Of a stretch of DNA of 64,000 bases, positions 1 through 9,100 are shown piece after piece. The DNA comes from DAISIL01 sp036822015 (GTDB lineage Bacteria; Bacteroidota; Bacteroidia; Cytophagales; Bernardetiaceae). The notes under the pieces are model-generated. The model was not told the origin of the DNA. It saw nothing but the letters and a program-made list of their open reading frames with translations, and made no database searches. The stretch spans positions 38,603 through 102,602 of the forward strand of contig DAISIL010000005.1 in assembly GCA_036822015.1 (NCBI GenBank), in the 5' to 3' direction. Every line of letters starts with the position of its first letter. Within the stretch, counting starts at the first letter, position 1. The position numbers and the translations under genes were made by a program.

Positions 1-160
1 ACATCCCAAACCACATCGGGACGTGAAAATGCAGGTTGCGGATCGTCTCGTTGAGGATGTTCAGGCGAGGGGCCGGCATCAGCAAGCCCGCCACCAGCAC
101 ATACACCAACAAAGCCACCGCCAACACTTTCCACCACAGCTTTTGGAGCAACACTACCAT
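1..160 (-). CDS. ccmC: CcmC/CcsA-type haem exporter, 5' end only
   Basis: Partial gene running off the left edge. Reading the minus strand from ATG at 160-158 gives 53 codons: a basic, Trp-containing start, one hydrophobic segment (LAVALLVYVLVAGLLM), then PAPRLNILNETIRNLHFHVPMW. The stretch NETIRNLHFHVPMWF is characteristic of the first periplasmic loop of CcmC/CcsA-like cytochrome c assembly proteins, inner-membrane proteins that move haem for c-type cytochrome maturation. The His in FHVP is the conserved haem-ligand region of the family. Only the first membrane segment is visible, so the rest of the gene and its ccm neighbours lie outside the window. A Bacteroidota -7 element sits just upstream. 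Family assignment is fairly secure; CcmC versus a CcsA relative cannot be separated here. Confidence 0.8.
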   Translation of the reverse strand, partial: MVVLLQKLWWKVLAVALLVYVLVAGLLMPAPRLNILNETIRNLHFHVPMWFGM

Positions 161-184
161 CGTCTCTCGTCGTTTTTCTTTGGA

Positions 185-192
185 CAAAGATA
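185..192 (-). promoter_or_regulatory. Candidate -7 promoter element of the ccmC-like gene
   Basis: The minus strand reads TATCTTTG, a perfect match to the Bacteroidota sigma-ABfr -7 consensus TAnnTTTG, 25 nt upstream of the ATG at 160. No clear -33 TTG at the usual spacing. Confidence 0.45.
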
Positions 193-210
193 CGCAAAAG
201 CCCGCAAAAC

Positions 211-1356
211 TTAGGCTAGGCAGGCATCCAGTTGTGTGTAGATGCGCGTCCAGTCGTCCTCTGTGAGGTTGGAGCCGCTGGGCAGGCACAGCCCGATCTC
301 GAAGAGCCGTTCACAGGTGCCATCACCAAAGAAAGGCATATCGGCAAAGACGGGCTGCAAGTGCATGGGCTTCCAAAGCGGGCGGGCTTCGATATTATCG
401 GTTTCGAGTTGGAGACGGACGCGCTCGCGGGTCAGTCCTTTGTTTTTTTGGGGATCAATGAGGATACAAGTTAGCCAGCGATTGGCAAAACATCCTTCGG
501 GTTCTTCTTGAAATTCAATGTGATAGCCTTTTTCGTTCCAACCGGCAAAGTAGTCCTGGTAGCGTTGGTAGTTTTGGCGACGCTGGGCGATGCGCTCATC
601 CAGGACTTGCATCTGCCCGCGCCCTATCCCCGCCAGGACGTTGCTCAAGCGGTAGTTGTACCCGATGACGCTATGCTGATAATGCGGGGCGGCATCGCGG
701 GCCTGCGTAGCCAGAAAGCGGGCCCGCTGCACCAGGCTGCCATCGGAGGAGACCAGGGCCCCGCCGCCGCTCGTCGTGATGATCTTGTTGCCGTTGAAGG
801 AATAGACTCCCATGTAGCCCATCGTGCCGGTTTTTTTGCCCTGATAGGTAGAGCCAATCGACTCGGCGGCATCTTCGATTACGGGAATATCACCGTAGCG
901 GTGAGCAATCTCGAGGACTTGATCCAGGAGGGCGGGCATCCCGTACAGATGCACACACATAATGGCCTTGACGCGCTTGCCCGCCGCCTGCTGGGCTACA
1001 ATGGCTGCCTCGAGGTGTTGCGGGGAGATGTTCCAGGTGCTACGTTCGCTATCGACAAAGACGGGTTCGGCGCCCAAATACATGATCGGGTTCGCTGACC
1101 CACAAAAGGTAAAACTTTGACAGATCACCACATCGCCGGGGCCCACGCCCAGGAGCGTCAAGGCGATGTGTAGGGCTGCCGTCCCCGAGGAGAGGGCAGC
1201 CGCGTGTTCGATCTCGTTGTAGCTTTGGAGGTCGGCTTCAAAGCCATCGACGTTGGGGCCCAAAGGAGCGATCCAGTTGGTATCAAAAGCCTGCTGAACA
1301 AAGGCCTGCTCATTTTCTCCTAAGTGCGGGGATGAGAGATAAATTTTGGGGTTCAT
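211..1356 (-). CDS. pglE: DegT/DnrJ/EryC1/StrS-family PLP aminotransferase (PglE-like)
   Basis: A 381-aa fold-type I sugar aminotransferase. It begins MNPKIYLSSPHLGENEQ, typical of UDP-4-keto sugar aminotransferases such as PglE/PseC. It carries the glycine/serine-rich AALSSGTAALH near residue 55, the VIEDAAESIG segment around 160-170 (PLP-contacting Asp), and the Schiff-base lysine region YSFNGNKIITTSGGGAL near 188-200, where the Lys forms the internal aldimine. The likely reaction is transamination of a UDP-4-keto-6-deoxy-HexNAc in synthesis of a bacillosamine-like sugar. The start overlaps the stop of the acetyltransferase gene by 4 nt (ATGA), so the pglC-pglD-pglE order is translationally coupled. 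Substrate is inferred from the neighbours; the family is certain. Confidence 0.9.
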   Translation of the reverse strand: MNPKIYLSSPHLGENEQAFVQQAFDTNWIAPLGPNVDGFEADLQSYNEIEHAAALSSGTAALHIALTLLGVGPGDVVICQSFTFCGSANPIMYLGAEPVFVDSERSTWNISPQHLEAAIVAQQAAGKRVKAIMCVHLYGMPALLDQVLEIAHRYGDIPVIEDAAESIGSTYQGKKTGTMGYMGVYSFNGNKIITTSGGGALVSSDGSLVQRARFLATQARDAAPHYQHSVIGYNYRLSNVLAGIGRGQMQVLDERIAQRRQNYQRYQDYFAGWNEKGYHIEFQEEPEGCFANRWLTCILIDPQKNKGLTRERVRLQLETDNIEARPLWKPMHLQPVFADMPFFGDGTCERLFEIGLCLPSGSNLTEDDWTRIYTQLDACLA

Positions 1357-1982
1357 GGGGTGTTTTTTTGTTTATTTTGTCTGTTGATGGTTCTTGAAGG
1401 ATTGCCAACGGCAACTACCCCATCGGGGAGATCACGGATCACAACGGCTCCTGCCCCGACGGTACACCAGTTTCCGATACGTACCCCCGGAATCACGACG
1501 GCTCCCGCTCCGATGTGCGTTCCCGTGCCTACGGACACGCCCCCGCACAGGGTGGCCTGCGGGCTGATATGGGCGTAGTCGCCGATCACGCAATCGTGGT
1601 CGATGGAGGCGGCGGTGTTCAGGATGACATGGCAGCCGATCTGTGTGGCGGCATTGATGACCACCTGCGGCATCACGACCGTACCCGCTCCCAGGCGGAC
1701 AGCCTGCCCGATTCGTGCCGAGGGATCGGTGATGGTATCGAAATATGCCGAGGGCATCTGGGCGGCTATTTTTTGGCGGATGGCGTTGCCACCAATCGCG
1801 ATCAGGAACCGTGCCCAGGCACCGAGGCTTTGCCAGTCCTGGCTAGTGCCTATGATGGGTTGCCCCAGGATGTGTGTGTGGCTGGGGTGGTCATCGAGTA
1901 GCCCCCCGATGCTGCGTCCGGCTTGTTGGGCTATATCCACGACGACTTTGGCATGGCCGCCGGCCCCGATTAGGTAGAGCAT
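1353..1982 (-). CDS. pglD: Left-handed beta-helix sugar acetyltransferase (PglD-like)
   Basis: A 209-aa protein starting MLYLIGAGGHAKVVVD, the Rossmann-like UDP-sugar-binding GxGGHxKV start of NeuD/PglD O/N-acetyltransferases. The C-terminal half is made of hexapeptide repeats (for example IGCHVILNTAASIDHDC, with the conserved catalytic-type His in SIDHD, and ISPQATLCGG) that form the left-handed beta-helix binding acetyl-CoA. Likely N-acetylates a UDP-4-amino sugar. The open frame extends upstream to 2111, but the added 43 residues are unlike the family, and the ATG at 1982 gives a normal start overlapping the end of the transferase gene by 13 nt. Function as PglD is inferred from context. 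Confidence 0.88.
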   Translation of the reverse strand: MLYLIGAGGHAKVVVDIAQQAGRSIGGLLDDHPSHTHILGQPIIGTSQDWQSLGAWARFLIAIGGNAIRQKIAAQMPSAYFDTITDPSARIGQAVRLGAGTVVMPQVVINAATQIGCHVILNTAASIDHDCVIGDYAHISPQATLCGGVSVGTGTHIGAGAVVIPGVRIGNWCTVGAGAVVIRDLPDGVVAVGNPSRTINRQNKQKNTP

Positions 1983-2584
1983 TCGTTTCCCGTAAATTTT
2001 TCCATGGTGGCCGAGGTCTCCGAGCTGATGCCTTCGGAGTAGATGACCTTTCGGACGGTCATCCAAAGGATTTTCATATCCAGGGCAAAGGAGAGATGAT
2101 CGACGTACCACACGTCGTTTTCAAAGCGTTGGGGCCAGGTGGTGGCATTGCGTCCGTTTACCTGGGCCCAGCCCGTAATGCCTGGGCGCACATGGTGGCG
2201 GCGTTGCTGGGTGGGGCTGTAAAGGGGGAGGTACTCCATCAAGAGTGGGCGTGGGCCAACCAGGCTCATCTCGCCCTTCAAGACATTGACGAGCTGGAGG
2301 AGTTCGTCCAGGGAATACTTGCGCATGAAAGCACCCGCCGGCGTGATGCGCTCGGCATCGGGGAGGAGTTGGCCTTTGGCATCTCGGCGGTCGTTCATGG
2401 TCTTGAACTTGATGATATAGAAAGGCTTACCGTTTTTGCCTGGGCGTTCCTGAAAAAAGAAAACCTTGCCTTGATTGGCGCGATAGAGCCAAATCATTGC
2501 CCACAAAAGAATCGGCGAGACAAGCAGCAAGCCCAAAAAGCTAGCCGCTACATCTATCCATCGCTTGAAATACGGATTATACAT
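1970..2584 (-). CDS. pglC: Bacterial sugar transferase, polyprenyl-phosphate phosphoglycosyltransferase (PglC-like)
   Basis: 204 aa, the length of the minimal monotopic phosphoglycosyltransferases. One N-terminal re-entrant/hydrophobic segment (about 12-35, VAASFLGLLLVSPILLWAMI) is followed by the family motifs QERPGKNGKPF, IIKFKTMNDR, SLDELLQLVNVLKGEMS, LVGPRPLL and the RPGITGWAQVNGRN block. It transfers a phospho-sugar from UDP-sugar to undecaprenyl phosphate at the inner membrane, the first step in building a lipid-linked glycan. First gene of a three-gene unit with the acetyltransferase and aminotransferase. In Campylobacter the equivalent trio makes and loads diacetylbacillosamine; here the final glycan (O-glycan, capsule or exopolysaccharide) is unknown, as no glycosyltransferase cluster is adjacent. 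Confidence 0.92.
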   Translation of the reverse strand: MYNPYFKRWIDVAASFLGLLLVSPILLWAMIWLYRANQGKVFFFQERPGKNGKPFYIIKFKTMNDRRDAKGQLLPDAERITPAGAFMRKYSLDELLQLVNVLKGEMSLVGPRPLLMEYLPLYSPTQQRRHHVRPGITGWAQVNGRNATTWPQRFENDVWYVDHLSFALDMKILWMTVRKVIYSEGISSETSATMEKFTGNECST

Positions 2585-2593
2585 GCCACAAAA

Positions 2594-3133
2594 CTAAGAA
2601 AACTCCATCAGAATCAGACAAAAAACAGCGTAATTGAGTATGTCTTGGTAGCCCGAGATCACGCCCTCCGATACCAGCGTTTGACCGGCGTTATCTTCGA
2701 TCTGCTTGATACGGATGAGTTTCATCAGGATAATATCGGTCATGCTACTGACGCGCATCTGCCGCCAGGCTTCGCCGTAGTCGTGGTTCTTGCGTAAGAG
2801 TAACTCCTGAACAACTCGGAGGCAGTCGTCGTAGTGCTGCATCGCTTCTTCGGGGGAGAGTTCGAGGCGGGTATCATCGCGGAGGCGGTCCTGGATCAAT
2901 GCCATGAGGCAATAGTTGATGATCCCGACAAACTCCTCTTCGATGCCATCTTCGACGAGGTGTCTGCCCTTTTCCTGGATGCTCCGGATACGAGCTGCTT
3001 TGATGTATATTTGATCTGTTAGGGAAGGCAGACGTAGGATGCGCCAGGCAGTGCCGTAGTCTTTGGCTTTTTGCTTGAAGAGTTGGCGGCAATGAGCGAT
3101 GACGCGCTGGTAGTCGGTGGCGGTGTCTGGCAT
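2594..3133 (-). CDS. DUF1599-family protein with internal duplication
   Basis: 179 aa. The sequence is two copies of one unit: copy 1 has KAKDYGTAWRILRLPSLTDQ followed by IKAARIRSIQE; copy 2 has RKNHDYGEAWRQMRVSSMTD followed by MKLIRIKQIED. The shared KxxDYGxAWR...SLTD...K..RI..I pattern is the DUF1599 signature, a family common in Bacteroidota and thought to be linked to nucleotide modification. Biochemical role unknown. The frame is open to an ATG at 3163, but that ATG overlaps a good -7 promoter element, so the ATG at 3133 (MPDTATDYQ) is preferred. Lies between gpsA and the pgl genes. Confidence 0.85.
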   Translation of the reverse strand: MPDTATDYQRVIAHCRQLFKQKAKDYGTAWRILRLPSLTDQIYIKAARIRSIQEKGRHLVEDGIEEEFVGIINYCLMALIQDRLRDDTRLELSPEEAMQHYDDCLRVVQELLLRKNHDYGEAWRQMRVSSMTDIILMKLIRIKQIEDNAGQTLVSEGVISGYQDILNYAVFCLILMEFS

Positions 3134-3160
3134 GGGCGATGGGATTTCCCTAAGAAGCGA

Positions 3161-3168
3161 CAAAAATA
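3161..3168 (-). promoter_or_regulatory. -7 promoter element upstream of the DUF1599 gene
   Basis: The minus strand reads TATTTTTG (TAnnTTTG). It overlaps the longer ATG at 3163, so transcripts from it would begin near 3154 and could only use the ATG at 3133. Confidence 0.5.
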
Positions 3169-3185
3169 GAAAAAACTTCGCTTAC

Positions 3186-4184
3186 TCAGCGCATCATATC
3201 GGAGAGCAAACGCATTTCGATAATTGGTGAGATGTGTTCGTAGAGCATCCGATGCACGGCCTGAACGATAGGCAGATCAACCTCATACCCCTTACATACC
3301 TTGTGCAGGGAGCGCACGCCGTAGTAGCCCTCCGCGACCATATCCAGTTCTAGTTGCGCCGACTTGACGGAGTAGCCCCGCCCGATCATGCCACCAAAGG
3401 TGCGGTTGCGGCTGAACTGCGAATAAGCCGTAACGAGCAGATCACCGGCATAAGCCGAAGCGAGTAAGTCCCGTTGTGGGTACGGAACGAGCGTATCGAG
3501 GAGCCGCCGCATCTCTTGCATGGCATTCGAGACCATCACGGCCATAAAATTATCGCCGTAGCTTAGGCTATGGGCAATGCCACCGGCCAGCGCCACGACA
3601 TTCTTAAAAACGGCCGCATACTGCGTCCCTTCAATATCCGGTGAGGTACTCACATAGACATATCGCCCCCGCAGCAGGCGGGCAAACTGCTCGGCCCGCT
3701 GAATAGACCCGCCGGCCAGTGTAAGGTACGATTGGCGTTCGTTGGCGATCTCCTCGGCATGGCAGGGGCCGGCAATAAACATCAGGTCATCCTCCAAAAA
3801 ACGAAACCGCTTGCGGATGTAAGCCGTCAGGAGCAGATGCTCTCCGGGTACCATCCCCTTGACTGCCGAGATGATGCCCTTGCCCTGAAGGTCAGCGGGC
3901 GTAACGTCTAACAAAATATTTTTGGTGTAAGCCGAAGGTACCGCAAAAAGTACCCAGTCGCTGCGTCGCATGGCCTCCCGCTTGTCGGGGATGAGCGAAA
4001 TACGGGACAAGTTCAAGGATACCGAGCTTAGGTAGCGGGGGTTATGCCCCACCCGAGCGATGTACTCCCGATCCGCAGAGGAGCGCATCCACCAGTTTAC
4101 TTCTACATCGTTTTCGGTGAGCATCTTGACAAGGGCTGTCCCCCAACTCCCCGCTCCAATGACTGCAACAGAAGGCTTACTCAA
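3186..4184 (-). CDS. gpsA: NAD(P)H-dependent glycerol-3-phosphate dehydrogenase
   Basis: About 332 aa from the TTG start chosen here. N-terminal Rossmann fold VAVIGAGSWGTAL, then NPRYLSS, FAVPSAY, SAVKGMVPGE, the GPCHAEEIA segment, the catalytic-lysine helix FKNVVALAGGIAHSL, and the C-terminal helical domain with GRNRTFGGMIGRG and VAEGYYGVRSLH. It reduces dihydroxyacetone phosphate to sn-glycerol 3-phosphate for phospholipid synthesis in the cytosol. The frame is open to an ATG at 4235, but a -7 element (4213-4220) lies inside that extension and the extra residues (MPKKKYFCFF...) are not family-like. The TTG at 4184, giving LSKPSVAVIG, matches the usual start. Start choice is moderately sure; identity is firm. 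Confidence 0.93.
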   Translation of the reverse strand: MSKPSVAVIGAGSWGTALVKMLTENDVEVNWWMRSSADREYIARVGHNPRYLSSVSLNLSRISLIPDKREAMRRSDWVLFAVPSAYTKNILLDVTPADLQGKGIISAVKGMVPGEHLLLTAYIRKRFRFLEDDLMFIAGPCHAEEIANERQSYLTLAGGSIQRAEQFARLLRGRYVYVSTSPDIEGTQYAAVFKNVVALAGGIAHSLSYGDNFMAVMVSNAMQEMRRLLDTLVPYPQRDLLASAYAGDLLVTAYSQFSRNRTFGGMIGRGYSVKSAQLELDMVAEGYYGVRSLHKVCKGYEVDLPIVQAVHRMLYEHISPIIEMRLLSDMMR

Positions 4185-4212
4185 AATATCGTGATTTTGG
4201 CTTCTAAAAAAA

Positions 4213-4220
4213 CAAAAATA
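4213..4220 (-). promoter_or_regulatory. -7 promoter element of gpsA
   Basis: The minus strand reads TATTTTTG, matching TAnnTTTG, about 29 nt upstream of the inferred TTG start. It argues against the longer ATG start at 4235. Confidence 0.5.
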
Positions 4221-4287
4221 CTTTTTCTTTGGCAATATTCCCTATTCTGATCGCGTATTAAAGCCACTAAACAATCAAAGATCTGCC

Positions 4288-4902
4288 ATGAAAATATTCG
4301 TTAAGTATCTCCTATGGGCCTTCTTACTGACCTACACCAGCCTAGCCCTTGCCCAACCTAACCCTAAGATGCGTGCCGAAAAGCAAAGCCAACGCCTAGC
4401 CAAAGAACTCAATATGAGTGCAGAACAAGCCAAAACCGTTCAGGCTGCCCTCGAAACACGCATGACCAAAGCTGCCGCTGCCACCACCAAAGAAGAAAAA
4501 AAAGCCGCCCAGCAGGAGTTTAAAGCTACCCTCAAAGGCACCCTCTCCGACGAACAATGGCAAAAACACCAGCAACTCATGGAGGAACGCAAAGCTCAAC
4601 GAGAGCAAAACAAAGCCGAGCGAGAAGCCTTCAAAGAATCCCTTGCCCTAACGCCCGAGCAAGAAGAACAACTCGATGAAGCCCAAGCCCAACGACGGGA
4701 GCAGATGCAAGCCCTCAAAGCCGAAGCCGATAAAAACCAAGCCCAACGCAAGGCCATCCGTGAGGACTACGAAGCCAACTTACGCGAAATCCTGACCCCA
4801 GAGCAGTGGGAAAAGTGGAAAGCCAACCAAGCCGACAAAAAAGAAAAAGTCAAGAAAGAAAACCCAGGACGCGGGAAAGGACGTGAGAAGAAAGATAAGT
4901 AG
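4288..4902 (+). CDS. Spy/CpxP-like periplasmic helical protein
   Basis: 204 aa with a clear signal peptide (MKIFVKYLLWAFLLTYTSLALAQ). The mature part is almost entirely charged helix rich in Lys, Glu, Gln and Ala. It contains three spaced copies of a short module: LNMSAEQAKTVQ, then TLSDEQWQKHQ, then LTPEQEEQLDE with a final LTPEQWEKWK. This (L)(T/S)xEQ pattern resembles the LTxxQ repeats of Spy/CpxP-type periplasmic chaperones and DUF4890-like Bacteroidota proteins. The C-terminus is a very basic GRGKGREKK tail. Probable envelope stress or chaperone role, by similarity only. Single-gene unit ending in a strong bidirectional hairpin. Confidence 0.75.
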   Translation: MKIFVKYLLWAFLLTYTSLALAQPNPKMRAEKQSQRLAKELNMSAEQAKTVQAALETRMTKAAAATTKEEKKAAQQEFKATLKGTLSDEQWQKHQQLMEERKAQREQNKAEREAFKESLALTPEQEEQLDEAQAQRREQMQALKAEADKNQAQRKAIREDYEANLREILTPEQWEKWKANQADKKEKVKKENPGRGKGREKKDK

Positions 4903-4922
4903 TTAGTTGTCCGTCCTCTGAC

Positions 4923-4969
4923 AAACAAAAGAACGAGCATCTCTTCGAGAGGTGTTCGTTCTTTTGTTT
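4923..4969. terminator. Strong bidirectional terminator between convergent genes
   Basis: About 22 paired positions (two G-T wobbles) between AAACAAAAGAACGA at 4923-4936 and TCGTTCTTTTGTTT at 4956-4969, capped by CTCT-TCG-AGAG. A-rich on the left and T-rich on the right, so it can serve both the Spy-like gene (plus) and the Calx-beta gene (minus). Confidence 0.9.
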
Positions 4970-4995
4970 TTCGGGAAATTCATGCGATCCGCCGT

Positions 4996-6150
4996 CTATT
5001 CGCCCGGGTTTTGTAAGGTTAGGGTGATGGTCTCGTCTGCTTCGACGATGTTGTCGCTTTTGATCTGAAGCAGGAGTGTTTGTTGGGTGCTGCCGGCCGG
5101 AATCGTGATCGTACCGCTGGTGGCCGTGAAGGTATCGGCCCCACGAACGACAAAAAAGTCGTCGTTTAGTGTCGCCGTTCCACTGACGGAGAAATGTATC
5201 GTCAGGTCTTCTGCCCCGACAAACGACCGCTCAAAAACAAAGGTGAACGTCTGCTCTTCTCCGTCTTCGGGTAGCTCGGCGGGCATCAAGCGCACCGAGA
5301 CGCTGGGTAAGTTCCCGATCCCTACCGTCCAGGTTCTGTCCGTAAAGTCATCGATACCGCTTTTGCTGACCTGTCCCGTTGTCCAGTCTCCGCCTTGGGG
5401 TGTCCAGTTGGTGCCGTTGTAGCGCAGGATGGTAAGGCTGCTGCTGTTGGTGAGGCTGCCGAGTTCTTGATCGGCGAAGGTGATGCGTAGCTGGGCGTTG
5501 TTGGCTTGTCCTTCGATGCGGTAGTTTTTGCGGATCGTTGGGGTATCCGAGTAGTGGTAACGAAAGACGGTAACGGTTCCGGCTCGGCTGAGGGCGATAC
5601 CCGTTCCGGCGATTTCGGTGAGGGTCTCGTTGGTAGGGCGTTGGGTGGCGCGTATGTATCCGCCCGTTTGTGTGGGGCTGCTGGCGGTTCGGTCGATGAC
5701 CAGATGGTTGTTGGGGCGGTCTTCTTGGAGGGTGCCGGTGGGGCCCAGGTCAAGGTTTTGCCCGTTTAGGTCAAGGTCGCCGCTGATGAGCTGTACGGTT
5801 CCGGTGGCTTGGAGGGCTTGCCCAAGCTGTGCGCCGGCGGGGTTTTGGAGGCGCAGCTGGGGCAGTGCCAGGGGTGCGTCGCCGGTGAGCGTCTGGGTGC
5901 TGCTTCCCGTGAGGAGTAGCCATCCATCGCCTTGATAGCTTGCATTTTGCTGTTGGACAAAATCGCCTTTGAGGTGCAAGTTTCCGTTGTTTTGGATGCG
6001 GGAGGCATTGCCTCGGTTGTCCATCGTACCGGAGACGACGAGTTGCGTGCCGGCTTGTAGGCGGAGTTGGCTACCGTTTTGATTGGTGAGCCGATAAGAC
6101 TGCCCCCATGCTGTGGAGCATAGGAGCAGCAAGAATAGTGTGATTCTCAT
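4996..6150 (-). CDS. Secreted Calx-beta domain surface protein
   Basis: 384 aa with a signal peptide (MRITLFLLLLCSTAWGQ). Residues about 18-150 are a repetitive, Asn/Gln/Gly-rich beta-solenoid-like region (LQAGTQLVVSGTMDNRG, ISGDLDLNGQNLDLG) typical of adhesin-like Bacteroidota proteins. The last roughly 100 residues form a Calx-beta-like module (SVSGTATLNDDFFVV, GTITIPAGSTQQTLLLQI, DETITLTLQN). The protein stops directly after the final strand, without the type IX sorting domain often seen in this phylum. A similar terminal module ends the DNase at 14268-17297. Lies 11 nt downstream of the giant kelch/S74 gene, so probably cotranscribed. Likely surface display; ligand unknown. Confidence 0.75.
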   Translation of the reverse strand: MRITLFLLLLCSTAWGQSYRLTNQNGSQLRLQAGTQLVVSGTMDNRGNASRIQNNGNLHLKGDFVQQQNASYQGDGWLLLTGSSTQTLTGDAPLALPQLRLQNPAGAQLGQALQATGTVQLISGDLDLNGQNLDLGPTGTLQEDRPNNHLVIDRTASSPTQTGGYIRATQRPTNETLTEIAGTGIALSRAGTVTVFRYHYSDTPTIRKNYRIEGQANNAQLRITFADQELGSLTNSSSLTILRYNGTNWTPQGGDWTTGQVSKSGIDDFTDRTWTVGIGNLPSVSVRLMPAELPEDGEEQTFTFVFERSFVGAEDLTIHFSVSGTATLNDDFFVVRGADTFTATSGTITIPAGSTQQTLLLQIKSDNIVEADETITLTLQNPGE

Positions 6151-6161
6151 GGGCAGGGCGT

Positions 6162-9100
6162 TTAGTCAAGTCCGAGTTTGGCTTTGATGGCGGCGATGTC
6201 GGCTTTGAGTTGTTGGATTTCCTGGGCCTGGGCTTCGATGATCTGTTGTTGCTCCTGGATGGCACCGGTCAGGACGGGGAAAAGCTGCTCGTAGTTTTTG
6301 ACCAAATGCAGGTTCCACTCGGGCTGAAAGACCACCATCTCCGGGAAGACTTCGGCTAGCTCCTGGGCCACAAATCCCATCTGGTTTTGGTAATCGGAGG
6401 GCTTGATCTGATCGGCCGTTTTGCCCTTGAAGAGGGGATGCGTCTTGGGGTTGAGATCATAGCGGCTCGGCTGCAAGCGCATCAGGCTGGCCAGGGCCCC
6501 CTCCATGGGCGTAATGTTTTGCTTGACGGAGCGATCGGAGGGGACATACTCATTGACGCGGTAGTTGTTCAGAAAAAAAGAGTTGTTGTATAGAAACGCC
6601 TGATCGCCGATTTGCCCCCATCCGTTTTCGCTGGGGCGCAGGGTGCTTTGTTGATCGCTACCCCACGATCGTGGTTCGATGATGTGATGGCGGCCGCCGG
6701 TAGCTCCGAAGTTATTCCAGCGCAGGGCAATATTTTCGGCACTGCCCTGCCTGGATCCCAATAGCCCACCTGCATAACCGTAAAGTGCGGGGCCATCCGA
6801 TCCAAGCCCGGCAAAAGAACTGGCAAAGCGCAGGGCGTGGTTGGTATCGCCGCGTAGCAGGAGTGCGTTGTCCTGGAGGGTTAGGGCTTGGGTGGCGGCG
6901 TGGTTGCCGAGGTTATCGCCTGGAGTGCTTTGCCAGGAGGTGTTTCCGCTGCCGTCGGTTTGCAAGAACTGCCCGGCACTACCTGCGCCGTTGGGTAAGT
7001 CGTAGCTATCGCTGATGCGCACTTTACCTGCCTTGACTTTGAGGGCGGAGCCAAAGTTATCGTCGGAGAGAAAACGCATCTCTTGTATGTGGAGTAGTGG
7101 CCCCCCACTATCGATAATCATAGACGTAAAATGAAAGCGATAATAACGATATTTACCCGGTGATTGAATGGTAAAATTGCGGGTGTTGATGAAGTCTTCA
7201 CCGCTTCGGGTGTCGATCACTTGCCAGTTGTTGGCATCATTGCTCCCCGAAAGCGTCCAACTAGATACCCTATTGTCTGGAAACAAAGTGAGGCTATACT
7301 GTACAACATTTTCGGCGACATCTAGGTCATAGCGGAAATATATGCTTATGGCAGAGCTTCCTGAGTTGACCGAAGTATAGCCCGAAGTAAGTACATCATT
7401 ATCAAACATGTTACTGGCATTACCGATTCCACCAGCCACACTAGGGCCTGGACTTCCCGCCGGAACTTTCAGCCCAGGCAAGTTGGAGCGCACCTCAAGC
7501 TCTCCGTCGGGGTTGTCGGTGAAGATACCCACGCTGCCCTCTCGGTAGATTTTTTCTGTGTTCTCTTGCCACTTGCTACCTGTCGGGATGGCTTGGCTAC
7601 TCAAAACGCCGTTATTGTCCGCGACAACCATGCGGCTACCTGTGCCGGCAAGGCCATGCAAGCGCAGGCTTCCATCTCCGGCAATGGTGAGGCGTTCGTT
7701 GGCTCCGTTGGTAAAGAATGAAAAAGCGTTGCTGCCGTGGTTGTAGAGGATACGCCCACGGAAATCCACGTTGGGGGTCGTGAAGTCGAGGTAGGCATTG
7801 GTGCTACCCTCGCCGGAGGCAAGCTCGATAGCGTAATCGTTGGGGCCAGCTTGTCCGATATGCACGCCGACGGCATCGGGGATGTTGGCGCGGTCGCCGG
7901 TTATGTGCAGGGCAGAGATGGGATTGGTCGTACCGATACCAACAAGCCCGTTGCGGTAGATTTTTCCGGCATCTTCTTGCCACTTGCTGCCCGTCGGGAC
8001 GGCTTGGGCAGAGAGGTTGCCGTTTTCGTCGGCGATGACCATGCGGCTGCCCGTTCCGGCTAAGCCGAAGAGGCGTAAGCCCCCGCCGTTTGTCCAGCGC
8101 AAGGCAGGGGTATAAGTGCCGTTATCTGCCCCGAGTTCTCCACCAGCAAAGCCTTTGAGGAGGGGGCCGTTTACATCGACATTGAAGCCAATGCTGTGGA
8201 AGTTATCTCCCCCACTACGGAACAAAACGGCTTTGTCGTTCATGCTTAGGTTTTGTCCGGCCGAGTGGTTGCCGAGGTTATCGGCTTGGTTGGGTATGGT
8301 GATGCTGTTTCCTCCGGCGATGCTGAGTGTTTGCCCCGTGAGCGTAAGGGTTTGGTTGTCGGTGTTGGGGGGCAGATCAACGGCATTTCCTCCGGCGATG
8401 CGGAGGGTTTGTCCGGACAAGGTCAGGGTAGGGGCGGTGATGCTTTGCCATTGGGCATTGCCGTTGCCGTCAGCGGTCAGGATTTGCCCACTGCCGCCCT
8501 GCTGTGCCGGAAAGGTGCTACCACCGATCTGCGGAGCAGCAGCAGTGAGTTGGTTTTGGAACAGATAGATGTCTTTGACAAACGCCCCCCCCGATCCAAT
8601 GAAGCGGTCATATCCTGTTCCGATAACGGCTTTGGTTGTTCCGGCCGCACCGACTATGTCCAATCGTCGTCCGCCTGGGTAATTGGCTTTTTGTTTCCAG
8701 GTATTGGTGGCGGGGTCATATTCCCAGATGTCCTCTGTTCCGAGTCCATCTCCTATACTTCCCATACCTACATATCCTTTACCCTTAAATCCAAAGCTAA
8801 ACATATCTGTACGAGACCCACCAGGGAAATTAGCTTTTTGTGTCCAGGTATTGGTGGTTGGGTCATATTCGTAGAGGCGGTTGGAGTAGGGTGTAGAAGA
8901 ACTACCCGCACAGGCATATCCTTTTCCATTAACGGCAAAGCCCGTGGTTCCGGTCATATCTTCGGGGGTATTGGCTTTTTGTGTCCAGGTATCGGACACG
9001 GGGTCATATTCCAGAAATACGCGATCTGCTATGCTGAAAGTACCACCACCGATGTATCCCTTGCCGTTGAGGACAAAGCCGAAGGCCCGTGCTCTTCCTA

